Source: Nocardiopsis sp. CC223A
GTDB lineage: Bacteria > Actinomycetota > Actinomycetes > Streptosporangiales > Streptosporangiaceae
Assembly (NCBI RefSeq): GCF_030766825.1
Contig: NZ_JASFDV010000010.1
Span: 1 to 64,000, forward strand
Length of the DNA: 64,000 nucleotides
Reading direction: 5' to 3'
Under the pieces are notes generated by a model, which saw nothing but the letters and a program-made list of their open reading frames with translations, had not been told where the DNA came from and did no database searches. Below, piece by piece: positions 1 to 7,949 of this stretch. Position 1 is the first letter of the stretch. The number at the start of each line of letters is the position of its first letter. Both the position numbers and the translations under genes were made by a program.

Positions 1-1312
1 GGGCGGCGGCCGCACCGGTCTCGGCACAGGCCCGCAGGTAGCCGCCGAGGTCCGCGAGCGGCGGGGCCGATACCCGGGACCGGGGCTCGTGACGCACGGA
101 GAACCCGCGGTCGGCCAGGGACCACAGCAGCGCGTGCTCGGCGGCCGCGCCCAGGGCCGGGTCGAAGGTGGAAGGGGCCGCCGCGGAGCGGCGCAGCACC
201 AGGGCGGTGACCGGGCTCAGCGGGTCGCCGGTGTCGGCGCCGGCCGGTCGCGCGCGGTCGGGGGCGGTGTGCCCCCAGGGCAGTACGGGGGCGGGGTCGG
301 GTCCGCGGTCGGGGCCAACCCGGGCCGCGGCGACGGCGGCGACGGCACCCGCCCCGGTGGGGACCGAACAGTCGACAAGGGTGCGCGGCAGGACCGCGGC
401 GACGGCGGGGTCGGCGAAGTGTCCGGCGCACGCCTCCAGCCAGCCCGGCCGCGGCAGGTGACCGGCGTCGATCAGGGCGACGAGGTCGGCGTCGGAGACG
501 GTGAGGGCGAGCGCGCGGGCCGCGGCGCCGCCCACGGGGATGGGCAGCACCCGGGCGCCGCGCTCCCGGGCGGCTCGGGCGGCGGGGCCGGTGGCGCCCA
601 CGACGATCGGCTCGGTTCCGGGGTGGAGCCGGGCGATCCGGTCCAGGGTGGCGGTCAGCCCGCCCGCCGCGCCGCGGTCGATCACGACGATGTCCACGGT
701 GAGGCCGACACTCCCGCCGCCCGGGCACGAGTGGGAGGGGTCTCGCTGGAGGCGTCCGTTGAGGGCGGTGGCGGGCGACGAGAGGGAGGGATCGCGCCGG
801 AGGCGTCCGTTGAGGGCGGTGATGGGCGACGAGAGGGAGGGACCGCGCCGGAGGCGTCCGTTGAGGGCGGCGGCGGGCGACGAGAGGGAGGGACCGCGCC
901 GGAGGCGTCCGTTGAGGGCGGTGATGGGCGACGAGAGGGAGGAACCGCGCCGGAGGCGTCCGTTGAGGGCGGCGGCGGGTGACAAGAGGGAGGGACCGCG
1001 CCGGAGGCGTCCGTTGAGGGTGGTGGCGGGCGACGAGAGGGAGGGACCGCGCCGGAGGCGTCCGTTGAGGGTGGTGGCGGGCGACGGGTGGGCCAGTCCC
1101 GCAGCGATGAGGTCGGCGGCGGTCGCGCCCTCTTCGGCGTCGCGTACCGGTGCCCCGCTGATCCACCTGATGAGCCCGCTGACCTGGCGCGACGTCAGAC
1201 GGACGGCGCGGGTGGGGTCACCGCCGACGAGGAGGTGACCTTCGTCGGCGAGGCGCACGGCACGGTCGAGTGCAACGCCGAGGCCGGTCGGCAGGGGGGA
1301 GCGAGAGGCCAT
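1..1312 (-). CDS. Mycofactocin-type glycosyltransferase (MftF-like), 3' end cut by window
   Basis: Partial gene; the ATG at 1312 follows AAGG/AAAGGG. The first ~70 residues (LPTGLGVALD, LLVGGDPTR, DLIAAGLAHP) match the small N-terminal domain of MftF, the enzyme known to add glucose units to premycofactocin. A GT2-like region follows: LTVDIVVIDRG, then LVALIDAGHLPRPGWLEAC and GHFADPAVAAVLPR, as in MftF. Between the two domains sit seven in-frame 17-residue repeats (about residues 69-190), which is not a known family feature. The usual DSD metal motif reads DAG, and the later E-D pair reads EH (AAEHALLW), so catalysis may be impaired. No other mft gene is visible; neighbours lie beyond position 1. 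Family call is by remembered motif similarity; the function of this copy is uncertain. Confidence 0.72.
   Translation of the reverse strand, partial: MASRSPLPTGLGVALDRAVRLADEGHLLVGGDPTRAVRLTSRQVSGLIRWISGAPVRDAEEGATAADLIAAGLAHPSPATTLNGRLRRGPSLSSPATTLNGRLRRGPSLLSPAAALNGRLRRGSSLSSPITALNGRLRRGPSLSSPAAALNGRLRRGPSLSSPITALNGRLRRDPSLSSPATALNGRLQRDPSHSCPGGGSVGLTVDIVVIDRGAAGGLTATLDRIARLHPGTEPIVVGATGPAARAARERGARVLPIPVGGAAARALALTVSDADLVALIDAGHLPRPGWLEACAGHFADPAVAAVLPRTLVDCSVPTGAGAVAAVAAARVGPDRGPDPAPVLPWGHTAPDRARPAGADTGDPLSPVTALVLRRSAAAPSTFDPALGAAAEHALLWSLADRGFSVRHEPRSRVSAPPLADLGGYLRACAETGAAAA
731..1108 (-). repeat. 51-bp minisatellite, seven in-frame copies
   Basis: The word GCGTCCGTTGAGGG recurs at 752, 803, 854, 905, 956, 1007 and 1058, always 51 bp apart. 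On the minus strand each unit encodes 17 residues of the form SSPATTLNGRLRRGPSL, with alternating A/I and T/A variants. The reading frame of the host glycosyltransferase stays open through the whole array. The array lies exactly between its N-terminal domain and GT2-like domain. A degenerate partial unit is visible at 731-751. Confidence 0.95.
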
Positions 1313-1802
1313 GCCCTTTACCTTGGCGGGTCGCCCCCGAGGTGCGCAAGACCCCGATATAGGACGAAAGAACCAATTCCGTTATGGTATCGTTACTGAT
1401 TCTCTCAAGTCCCACCAGTCACGAAAGCTCGGCCTTGACCGGTGGCATAACCTGACCGAACACCCTCTTTAACCAGGTCAAGAGGGGTCGTTCCGACACG
1501 GCCAGGTCGGCCGGGTCCCCGGAAGAGCACGGAGCGTATGCTATGCGCGAATACGCCCTTCAGTGTCGTGGGGCACATCCGCCACCAGACACGACCATTC
1601 GCCTCGGACCGCCCCCGCACACCACCCGCCGCCGCCCTCGTACCGCGCGCCCGCTCGCGCGGCACCGCACCCCTCCCTGTACCCGGGGGCCTCGACCTGT
1701 GTGTCCACCCCGCGCCGTGACCCGATCCGGGCATGGACGCGACACCGAGGGACAGGCACTGCTCCGTCCTGTCCTCCGAGAACACCGGGGAGTGAACAGC
1801 AC
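1313..1802. other. Divergent intergenic region
   Basis: This gap separates the minus-strand glycosyltransferase from the plus-strand ATPase. It is locally AT-richer around 1350-1480 (GTTATGGTATCGTTACTGA, and TTGACC followed by GCATAACC), as expected for divergent promoters. I see no convincing gene; open frames here run against the codon pattern of the neighbours. Confidence 0.4.
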
Positions 1803-2336
1803 ATGACCGCAGCAGCACCCCACGACCCCCTCGTCCACCTCGGTGTGCGCGGTGTGCCCGCACCGGAGCGGACCGCGACCGTCGACCCCTCTCCCGCATG
1901 TGGTCCGGCCATGGAAGAACACAGCAGATCCGCCAGACGCCGCTTCCCCGGCCTGCCGAGTCAGATCGCGTACGCGCGCAAATTCGTCGCCCGGCAGTTG
2001 GCCGATTGCCCCGACCCCACCACCGCCACGCTGTTGACCAGCGAGCTGGCGACCAACGCCATCACGCACAGTGCCTCGGGGCGCTCCACCGGCAAGTTCG
2101 AGGTCAGTGTCCACCGCGCCCCGGGCTGGGCCCGGGTGGAGGTCCGCGACCTGGGCAACCTGAACGAGACGCCCCGCCCCCAGCACCGGGACCCCTACGA
2201 CACGGCCGAGCACGGCCGGGGCCTGGATCTGGTCGAGGCGCTCGCCAGCAAGTGGGGCAGCGAGCCCCGCGGCGACGGCATGGGCCGCCAGGTGTGGTTC
2301 GAGTTGGTGTGGGACGAGGCCGACGAGGCCGAATGA
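1803..2336 (+). CDS. Stand-alone HATPase (RsbW/anti-sigma-like) regulatory protein
   Basis: A 177-residue cytosolic protein with a GHKL ATP-binding fold. The N-box is SELATNAITHSASG, the G1 segment VRDLGN, and the G2 segment EHGRGLDLVEALASKWG. Such short HATPase proteins are abundant in actinomycetes and typically act as anti-sigma or switch kinases or as partners of Xre regulators. The first ~45 residues are low-complexity and unlike the fold. I chose ATG 1803 because a GGGGAG sequence precedes it and no ATPase homology lies upstream; ATG 1912 (MEEHSRSARR) is an alternative start. No sigma factor or antagonist is adjacent, so its partner is unknown. Confidence 0.8.
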   Translation: MTAAAPHDPLVHLGVRGVPAPERTATVDPSPACGPAMEEHSRSARRRFPGLPSQIAYARKFVARQLADCPDPTTATLLTSELATNAITHSASGRSTGKFEVSVHRAPGWARVEVRDLGNLNETPRPQHRDPYDTAEHGRGLDLVEALASKWGSEPRGDGMGRQVWFELVWDEADEAE

Positions 2337-2343
2337 CCTCGGA

Positions 2344-2505
2344 TCACCCGCCCGCCGCGGTGTCCTCCTCCGCGGGCGCGGGCGGCTCCGGCAACCGGTA
2401 GCGCTCGTACAGCAGGCGGGCGTAGTCCTTCGCCTCCTGGGAGGGTTCGGCGCCCAGTTCTTCCCGAACGAGATCGTCGAGCGACTTCTTCTGCGTTTCC
2501 GTCAT
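2344..2505 (-). CDS. Small hypothetical protein, 53 aa
   Basis: Encodes an acidic, probably helical protein (MTETQKKSLDDLVREELG, then EAKDYARLLYERYRLPEPP) with a disordered acidic/Pro-rich tail. It is convergent with the upstream ATPase gene (7-bp gap). I do not recognise a family. The helical, charged composition and normal codon use favour a real gene over a chance frame. There is no membrane segment or signal peptide. Function unknown. Confidence 0.55.
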   Translation of the reverse strand: MTETQKKSLDDLVREELGAEPSQEAKDYARLLYERYRLPEPPAPAEEDTAAGG

Positions 2506-2700
2506 GTCTCGCAGCCTGCCGTTCCTGGAGCGATGACACAAATCAACGCACCGGTGACGGCATGACACCAACGCTCCCCCTGCGCGACCGCGACAAGCGC
2601 GGGGCGCCCCGTGCCGGAGCACGGGACGCCCTCTCACCTGCGACCTCTGCCTTTTTCGGGCCTCCGTTCCGCTGCGGCCCCGGCTCGGGTGCCCTCACCG

Positions 2701-5700
2701 TCAGCCGACGGTCTCCTTCTCGCGGGTCGCCTCGGCCCCGGCCGCGCGCTTGGAGCGGCGCAGCTCCTCGCGGGAGGCCCGGCGGGCCGCCCGGCGCTGC
2801 TTGCCCCACTCCACCAGCTGGTAGAGGACGGGGACCAGGATCAGCGTCAGCAGGGTCGAGGTCACCAGACCGCCGATCACCACGATCGCCAGCGGGGCGG
2901 AGATGAACGCGCCGCCGCCGGTGACGCCCAGCGCCATCGGGGTCAGGGCCGCGACGGTGGCCAGGGCCGTCATGAGGATCGGGCGCAGACGGTGCCGGGC
3001 ACCCTCCACGATCGCCTCCGTGAGCGGCATCCCCCGGTTCTGGTTCTGGTTGATCAGGTCCATCAGGACGATGGCGTTGGTGATCACCACACCGATGAGC
3101 ATCAGCATGCCGACCAGGCCGGCGATGCCCAGCGCCGTGTCGGTGACCAGCAGCAGCGCCAGCGAGCCGGTGATCGCGAACGGGATCGAGATCAGCAGCA
3201 TCAGCGGCTGGAGCAGGCTCTTGAAGGTCGCGACCATGATGAGGTAGCAGATGACCACGGCGGCCAGCATGGCCAGGGCCATCTGCATGAAGCCCTCGCT
3301 CTGCTCCTGGCTGACGCCGCCCAGCGTGGCGGTGGCGCCCTGGGGCAGGTCCATCGTGTCGAGCGCCTGGGTGATCTCGGCGCTGACCGCACCCAGGTCG
3401 GAGGCGGTGACACTGGCCTCGACGGTGGTGCTGGTGATGCCGTCGATGCGGGTGAGCTGCGGCGGCTGCTCCACCTCCACCACGTCGGCGACCTCCGACA
3501 GCTCCACCGGCCCGGCGGTCGGCGAGACGACGACCAGCTCCTCCAGCTCCTCGACGGTGGTCGGGGCGTCGACGGCGCGGACCACGATGTCGCGGCGGCT
3601 GTCGTCGACGGTGACGGTCCCGGAGTTCTGCCCGTTGAACGCGGCGCTGACCTGGCCGCCCACAGCGGCCTCGGTCAGGCCCAGCTCGGCGGCCCGCTCG
3701 CCGTCGACGCGGACCTCCATCGCGGGCTGGGTGGCGGAGATGCCGTTGACGACGTCGGCGGCGCCGTCGATCCCGCGCAGCTCCTCCTCCACCAGGTCGG
3801 CGGCCTCGGCCAGGACCTCCTGGTCGTCGGCGGTCACCCGGATCTCGATGCCGGAGTCGGCGCCCATCGCACCCGTGGCGCTCATCGTCGGTTCGTGGTC
3901 GGTGTCCAGGTCCTCCAGGGAGTCGCGCAGGACCTCGCGGTTGCGCTCCTGGTCGGTGTCGGGGTCCGCGGTGATCGTGTAGTCGATCTGCGAGGCGCCG
4001 CCACCGCCGAACGGCCCGGCCAGCGCGTTGCCGCCCACGTTGGTCTGGTACGAGTCCACCCACGCGAACCCGGCGAGCATCTCCTCGACCTCGGCGGCCT
4101 CGGCGTCGGCCTCCTCCAGGGAGGTGCCCGGGGGCAGCTCCTGGGACAGGGCGTAGGTGTTCTCCTCCGACTGGCCCATCCAGTCGGTCTCCAGCTGCCC
4201 GGCCATGTAGACCGTGCCGCCGAAGATGACCGCGGAGGCCGCCAGGGTGATGATCGTGGCCTGCCTGCGCTTGGTGGTGACCCACCGGATGATCGGCATG
4301 TAGGCGCGCTGGAGCGGGCTGCGCAGCTCGCGCTCGGTCTCCTCGCGCTCGATGTCCTCCTGGGTGGCGTCGCCGATGTCGCGCGGCTTGAGGAACCAGT
4401 AGCAGAGCACCGGGATGATCGTGATCGACACGATCAGCGAGGCGAGCAGGGCGAGGGTGGCGGTGACCGCGAACGGCATGAAGAGCTCGCCGACCATGCC
4501 GCCGACGAAGGCCAGCGGCAGGAACACCGCGACGGTGGCGAGGGTGGAGGAGACCACCGCGCCCGCGACCTCGCGGACACCGGTCTTGACCGCCTCCATC
4601 TTCTCCTTGCCGTAGTCCAGGTGCCTGCGGATGTTCTCCAGGACCACGATGGAGTCGTCGACGACGCGGCCGATGGAGATCGTGATGGCCGCGAGGGTGA
4701 GCATGTTCAGGGTGAAGCCGAACACCTGCATGCCCAGGAAGGCGATCAGCACCGACACCGGGATGGACACCGCGGTGACCAGGGTGGAGCGGATCGACAG
4801 CAGGAAGACGAGGATGACGATCACCGCGGCCAGCAGGCCCATGCCGCCCTCTTCGAGCATCGCGAGGATGGACTCGTTGATGTAGGGGGCCTGGTCGAAG
4901 ACCACGCTGATCTCGATGTCGTCGCCGAGGATCTCGGCCTGTTCGTCGAGGACGCGCTCGACGCCCTCGGAGACCTCGACGGTGTTGCCGTCGGGGGTCT
5001 TCATGATCATGACGCCGACGCTCGGGTCGCCGTTGACACGGGCCAGGGTGGTGGCGTCGTCGCGGACCAGCTCGACGTCGGCGACCTCGGAGAGGCGGAC
5101 GGGCTCGGGCTCGGCGGCCGGGGGCGCGCCGGGCATCGCCGAGGTGTCGCCGGCCTCCGGGGCGGCCGGTCGGATCCAGATGTCCTCGACCTGCTCGACC
5201 GAGGTGAACTGGGCGCCGGTGGTGACGTTGAGCGTGCGGCCGTCGGCGTCGATGTCACCGCCGGGCACCAGCTGCCCGCTGCCCTGGAGGGCCTGGGTGA
5301 TGTCCTGCGCGGTGAGGCCCGCCTCGGCCATCTCGTCGGTGTCCGGGGTGATGACGAGGTCGGAGTCGATCGCACCGGTGATCATCGCCGACCGGACGCC
5401 CTCGACGGACTCCAGCTCGGGGATGAGGTGGGTCTCCAGCGGGTCGATCATGCCCTGGTCGTCGCCGTCCGCGGCGCCCGCGGCGAGCATGACGACGGGC
5501 ATCATGTCGAGGCTGAAGGAGGAGACGGTGGTGTCGACGTCCTCGGGCAGCATGCCCGAGACCTGGTCGACCGCGATCTGGGTCTGGCGGACGAGGTCGT
5601 CCTGGTCGGCACCGTAGTCGAACTCGACGGTGACCTGGGCGAGCCCGCTGCTGGAGGTCGAGGTGACCGTGGTGGCCCCCGCGACGCCCTGGACGGCCTG

Positions 5701-5907
5701 CTCCAGCGGCACGGTGACCTGGTTCTCCACGACCTGCGGGGAGGCGCCCTGGTAGTTGCCGGTGACCATAACCATGGGCAGGGACATCTGCGGGAAGAGC
5801 TCCCGCCTGGCGGCTCCGGCGGCGAGCACCCCGAAGAAGAGCACGGCCAGGGTGATGAGCAGTACCAGCGCCCGGTTCTTGAGCGACATGACCGCGAGGC
5901 GGTTCAT
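2701..5907 (-). CDS. RND-family efflux permease (HAE1/SwrC-like)
   Basis: A 1068-residue inner-membrane transporter with the usual RND plan: TM1 (LVLLITLAVLFFGVLAAG), a large extracytoplasmic loop, TM2-6, a second loop and TM7-12, ending in a basic tail. The proton-relay region reads GRVVDDSIVVLENIRRHL, with the conserved DD pair. The matching half has GVVITNAIVLMDLINQNQN. FDQAPYINESI and the porter-domain repeats are also typical. It most resembles the monocistronic HAE1/SwrC permeases of Gram-positive bacteria, which export amphiphiles or drugs without an outer-membrane channel. The start ATG 5907 follows GGAAGGGAC. No membrane-fusion partner is adjacent. Substrate unknown. Confidence 0.93.
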   Translation of the reverse strand: MNRLAVMSLKNRALVLLITLAVLFFGVLAAGAARRELFPQMSLPMVMVTGNYQGASPQVVENQVTVPLEQAVQGVAGATTVTSTSSSGLAQVTVEFDYGADQDDLVRQTQIAVDQVSGMLPEDVDTTVSSFSLDMMPVVMLAAGAADGDDQGMIDPLETHLIPELESVEGVRSAMITGAIDSDLVITPDTDEMAEAGLTAQDITQALQGSGQLVPGGDIDADGRTLNVTTGAQFTSVEQVEDIWIRPAAPEAGDTSAMPGAPPAAEPEPVRLSEVADVELVRDDATTLARVNGDPSVGVMIMKTPDGNTVEVSEGVERVLDEQAEILGDDIEISVVFDQAPYINESILAMLEEGGMGLLAAVIVILVFLLSIRSTLVTAVSIPVSVLIAFLGMQVFGFTLNMLTLAAITISIGRVVDDSIVVLENIRRHLDYGKEKMEAVKTGVREVAGAVVSSTLATVAVFLPLAFVGGMVGELFMPFAVTATLALLASLIVSITIIPVLCYWFLKPRDIGDATQEDIEREETERELRSPLQRAYMPIIRWVTTKRRQATIITLAASAVIFGGTVYMAGQLETDWMGQSEENTYALSQELPPGTSLEEADAEAAEVEEMLAGFAWVDSYQTNVGGNALAGPFGGGGASQIDYTITADPDTDQERNREVLRDSLEDLDTDHEPTMSATGAMGADSGIEIRVTADDQEVLAEAADLVEEELRGIDGAADVVNGISATQPAMEVRVDGERAAELGLTEAAVGGQVSAAFNGQNSGTVTVDDSRRDIVVRAVDAPTTVEELEELVVVSPTAGPVELSEVADVVEVEQPPQLTRIDGITSTTVEASVTASDLGAVSAEITQALDTMDLPQGATATLGGVSQEQSEGFMQMALAMLAAVVICYLIMVATFKSLLQPLMLLISIPFAITGSLALLLVTDTALGIAGLVGMLMLIGVVITNAIVLMDLINQNQNRGMPLTEAIVEGARHRLRPILMTALATVAALTPMALGVTGGGAFISAPLAIVVIGGLVTSTLLTLILVPVLYQLVEWGKQRRAARRASREELRRSKRAAGAEATREKETVG

Positions 5908-6177
5908 CCGGTCGTCCCTTCCGTGCGGGGGGAGCCCGCGGACGGGGTCCTGATAGCCGATCTGGACATGAGAGGTTCTCGCTCCTAATCGCTGCGGACG
6001 TCGGACCGGTCGGCGCCGTGTACGCCGGGTCGCCGCCGGGCGGCGGTCCGGTCCTCGAAGTCGTGTGGTGGGGATGCCGTTGCAGGGGTGCCGTCCTCGT
6101 CCGGACGGGGTCCGCCCGCAGGGCCGTCCGGCCCCCGGACGCCCCGCCGGGCACTGCATCCGCCGGGCGCATCCCCA

Positions 6178-6197
6178 CGATACGTCGCGTTATATCG
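6178..6197. promoter_or_regulatory. Imperfect 20-bp palindrome, possible operator of the RND gene
   Basis: CGATACGTCGCGTTATATCG has arms matching at 7 of 10 positions. TATCGCGA-like dyads of this kind are bound by PadR/TetR-type repressors in actinomycetes. It lies 270 bp upstream of the RND start. No cognate regulator is identified. Confidence 0.3.
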
Positions 6198-6248
6198 GGA
6201 CTTCTCGTCCTCGGCCGCGGATCGGGGGGCTTTCAGGGACGTGTCAGT

Positions 6249-6297
6249 CTTCTGTCAGGGTCGGGCCCTGACCAAAGTTAGGGACATCCGACAGAAG
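6249..6297. promoter_or_regulatory. Nested inverted repeats upstream of the RND gene
   Basis: An outer pair CTTCTGTC (6249-6256) and GACAGAAG (6290-6297) is perfect. An inner pair GTCAGGG (6254-6260) and CCCTGAC (6266-6272) is also perfect. It could be an operator or an RNA hairpin in the long RND leader. Confidence 0.3.
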
Positions 6298-6459
6298 TCG
6301 CAGATTCCTCGGCCGGACATGGGGCTTCATCGCGCTCCACCGACCCCGGCCCCCTGTAACGGGCATCACAGTGACAGGTTCCGGCCATCCGCAACAGCGA
6401 CGACAGGCAGGCGAAATGGGGGTTCGGAGCAGCGCCGAGGGACGGGTGCGCCGGGTGGG

Positions 6460-6816
6460 TCAGCCCGCGCGGCGCTCGGCCCCGGCGTCCCGCCCGGCCT
6501 CGCCCTCAGGGGCCTCGTGCGGGCGCCCGGTGCCCCAGACGACGCGCAGCAGGTCCTCCAGGGCGTGGGCGAGGGAGGCATCGACCAGTTCATAGGCGAC
6601 CCGGCGGCCGTGGGCGTGGGTGCGCACCAGCCCGCAGTCGCGCAGGCAGGCCAGGTGGTTGGAGACGTTCTGGCGGGTCAGGCCCAGGTGGTCGGCCAGG
6701 TCGGCGGGGTAGCCGGGGCCTTCGAGCAGGGACAGCAGGAGGCGGCAGCGGGTCGGGTCGGACAGGGCACGGCCGAGCCGGTGGATGGCGGAGAGGCGCT
6801 GCTCGGAGGTCAACAT
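6460..6816 (-). CDS. ArsR/SmtB-family metal-responsive repressor
   Basis: A 118-residue winged-helix protein. ALSDPTRCRLLLSLLEGP is the hallmark ArsR entry, LADHLGLTRQNVSNHLACLRDCGLV is the recognition region, and RRVAYELVDASLAHALEDLLRVV is the wing plus dimerisation helix. The classical alpha-3 CVC metal site is absent. Cys24 and the Asp/His pair in the C-terminal helix are candidate ligands, as in the NmtR/KmtR/CmtR-type sensors. It is transcribed divergently from a CDF metal exporter, the classical sensor-exporter arrangement. Start ATG 6816 is used; ATG 6825 (MVFMLT) is an alternative and either would put the start close to the operator. Confidence 0.88.
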   Translation of the reverse strand: MLTSEQRLSAIHRLGRALSDPTRCRLLLSLLEGPGYPADLADHLGLTRQNVSNHLACLRDCGLVRTHAHGRRVAYELVDASLAHALEDLLRVVWGTGRPHEAPEGEAGRDAGAERRAG

Positions 6817-6838
6817 GAAAACCATTGTACATAGCTTG

Positions 6839-6869
6839 CTGTATAGACAGTCCAGGCTGTATAAACAGT
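6839..6869. promoter_or_regulatory. Paired TGT-N4-ACA operator half-dyads
   Basis: CTGTATAGACAGT (6839-6851) and CTGTATAAACAGT (6857-6869) are direct copies 18 bp apart, each an imperfect dyad. They sit in the 96-bp gap between the divergent ArsR and CDF genes, which suits the binding site of the ArsR protein. Binding is inferred. Confidence 0.6.
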
Positions 6870-6912
6870 GGTGACTGAACCGACGTGCGCACGCACACGA
6901 GAAGGGGGACCC

Positions 6913-7827
6913 ATGGGCGCCGGACACGGCCATGGACACGGACACACCGCGGGTGCGGCCAACCGGGGGCGGCTCGTACTCGTCCTCGCGCTCATGCTCG
7001 GCGTCGCCGTCGTCCAGGTCACGGGCGCGGCGTTCAGCGGCAGCCTCGCCCTGCTCGCCGACGCCGGGCACACCGTCACCGACTCCTTCGGGGTGGCCCT
7101 GGCCCTGGCCGCCGTGTGGATCGCCGCCCGCCCCGCCCGGGGACGCAGCACCTTCGGCCACCAGCGGGCCGAGATCCTCGCCGCCGCCGTCAACGCCCTG
7201 GTGCTGTTCGTCCTGTGCGGGTTCATCGTGGTGGAGGCGGTCGAGCGGCTGCGCTCCCCCGCCGAGGTGTCCGGCCCCGGCATGGTCGTGGTCGCCGCCA
7301 TCGGCCTGATCGCCAACATCGCGGGGGCGCTGATCCTGCGTTCGGGCGCCAAGGAGAGCCTCAACGTCAAGGGCGCCTACCTGGAGGTCGTCAGCGACGC
7401 CCTGGCCTCGGTGGGCGTCATCGCCGGCGGCCTCATCGTCTGGCTCACCGGCTGGAACCAGGCCGACACCGTCGTCTCCCTGGTCATCGCCGCGATCATC
7501 GTGCCCCGCGCCTGGTCGCTGCTGCGCGAGGCCGTGCACATCCTGCTGGAGTCCGCACCCCGCGGCATGGACCTGGACGAGGTGCGCGACCACCTGCTCG
7601 GCCACCCGGCCGTGGTCGACGTCCACGACCTGCACGTGTGGACCATCACCTCCGGGGTACCGGTGATGTCGGCGCACGTGGTCGTCCCCGAGGAGCGGCT
7701 GCGCGACGGCGGGCGCACCCTGGACGAACTGCACGCCTGCCTGGCCGGGCACTTCGACGTCGAGCACTCCACCCTCCAACTGGAGCCTCCCGGCCACGCC
7801 GAGCACGAGGGCGCCCGCCACGACTGA
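6913..7827 (+). CDS. Cation diffusion facilitator (zinc/divalent metal exporter)
   Basis: A 304-residue inner-membrane antiporter of the CDF family with six predicted TM helices and a cytoplasmic C-terminal metal-binding domain (VDVHDLHVWTITSG, HVVVPEE). The N-terminus is His-rich (GHGHGHGH). The TM2 metal site is HTVTD in LLADAGHTVTDSFG. In TM5 the site reads EVVSD, so Glu takes the place usually filled by His; this may shift metal preference. Start ATG 6913 follows GAAGGGGGA. It faces the ArsR gene across the shared operator, so de-repression by excess metal is the likely control. Confidence 0.92.
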   Translation: MGAGHGHGHGHTAGAANRGRLVLVLALMLGVAVVQVTGAAFSGSLALLADAGHTVTDSFGVALALAAVWIAARPARGRSTFGHQRAEILAAAVNALVLFVLCGFIVVEAVERLRSPAEVSGPGMVVVAAIGLIANIAGALILRSGAKESLNVKGAYLEVVSDALASVGVIAGGLIVWLTGWNQADTVVSLVIAAIIVPRAWSLLREAVHILLESAPRGMDLDEVRDHLLGHPAVVDVHDLHVWTITSGVPVMSAHVVVPEERLRDGGRTLDELHACLAGHFDVEHSTLQLEPPGHAEHEGARHD

Positions 7828-7949
7828 ACCGGGGGGAACGGCGACACACCCGCGTCCGTCCCACCCTGGTACGGACCGGTCGCCCCTGCTGGCACAATCG
7901 TTCGGGTCGAACGACGGTGACCTGCACGAAGCGGTGGAATGACGAAGAC

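Larger units (their letters stand above)
5908..6459. other. Long upstream region of the RND gene
   Basis: A 552-bp gap between the ArsR-type regulator stop and the RND start, both on the minus strand. It contains several dyad elements (listed separately) but no gene that I can support. Confidence 0.4.

Noticed and set aside
731-1108. CRISPR-like array
   Set aside because: Units are contiguous 51-bp repeats without unique spacers and lie in frame inside a coding sequence.
89-1238. Repetitive plus-strand open frames over the minisatellite
   Set aside because: Both are Gly/Arg-rich translations of the repeat; the minus-strand frame shows real family motifs on both sides of the array.
7828-7949. 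ydaO-type c-di-AMP riboswitch before ktrB
   Set aside because: The leader is too short and lacks the conserved riboswitch segments.
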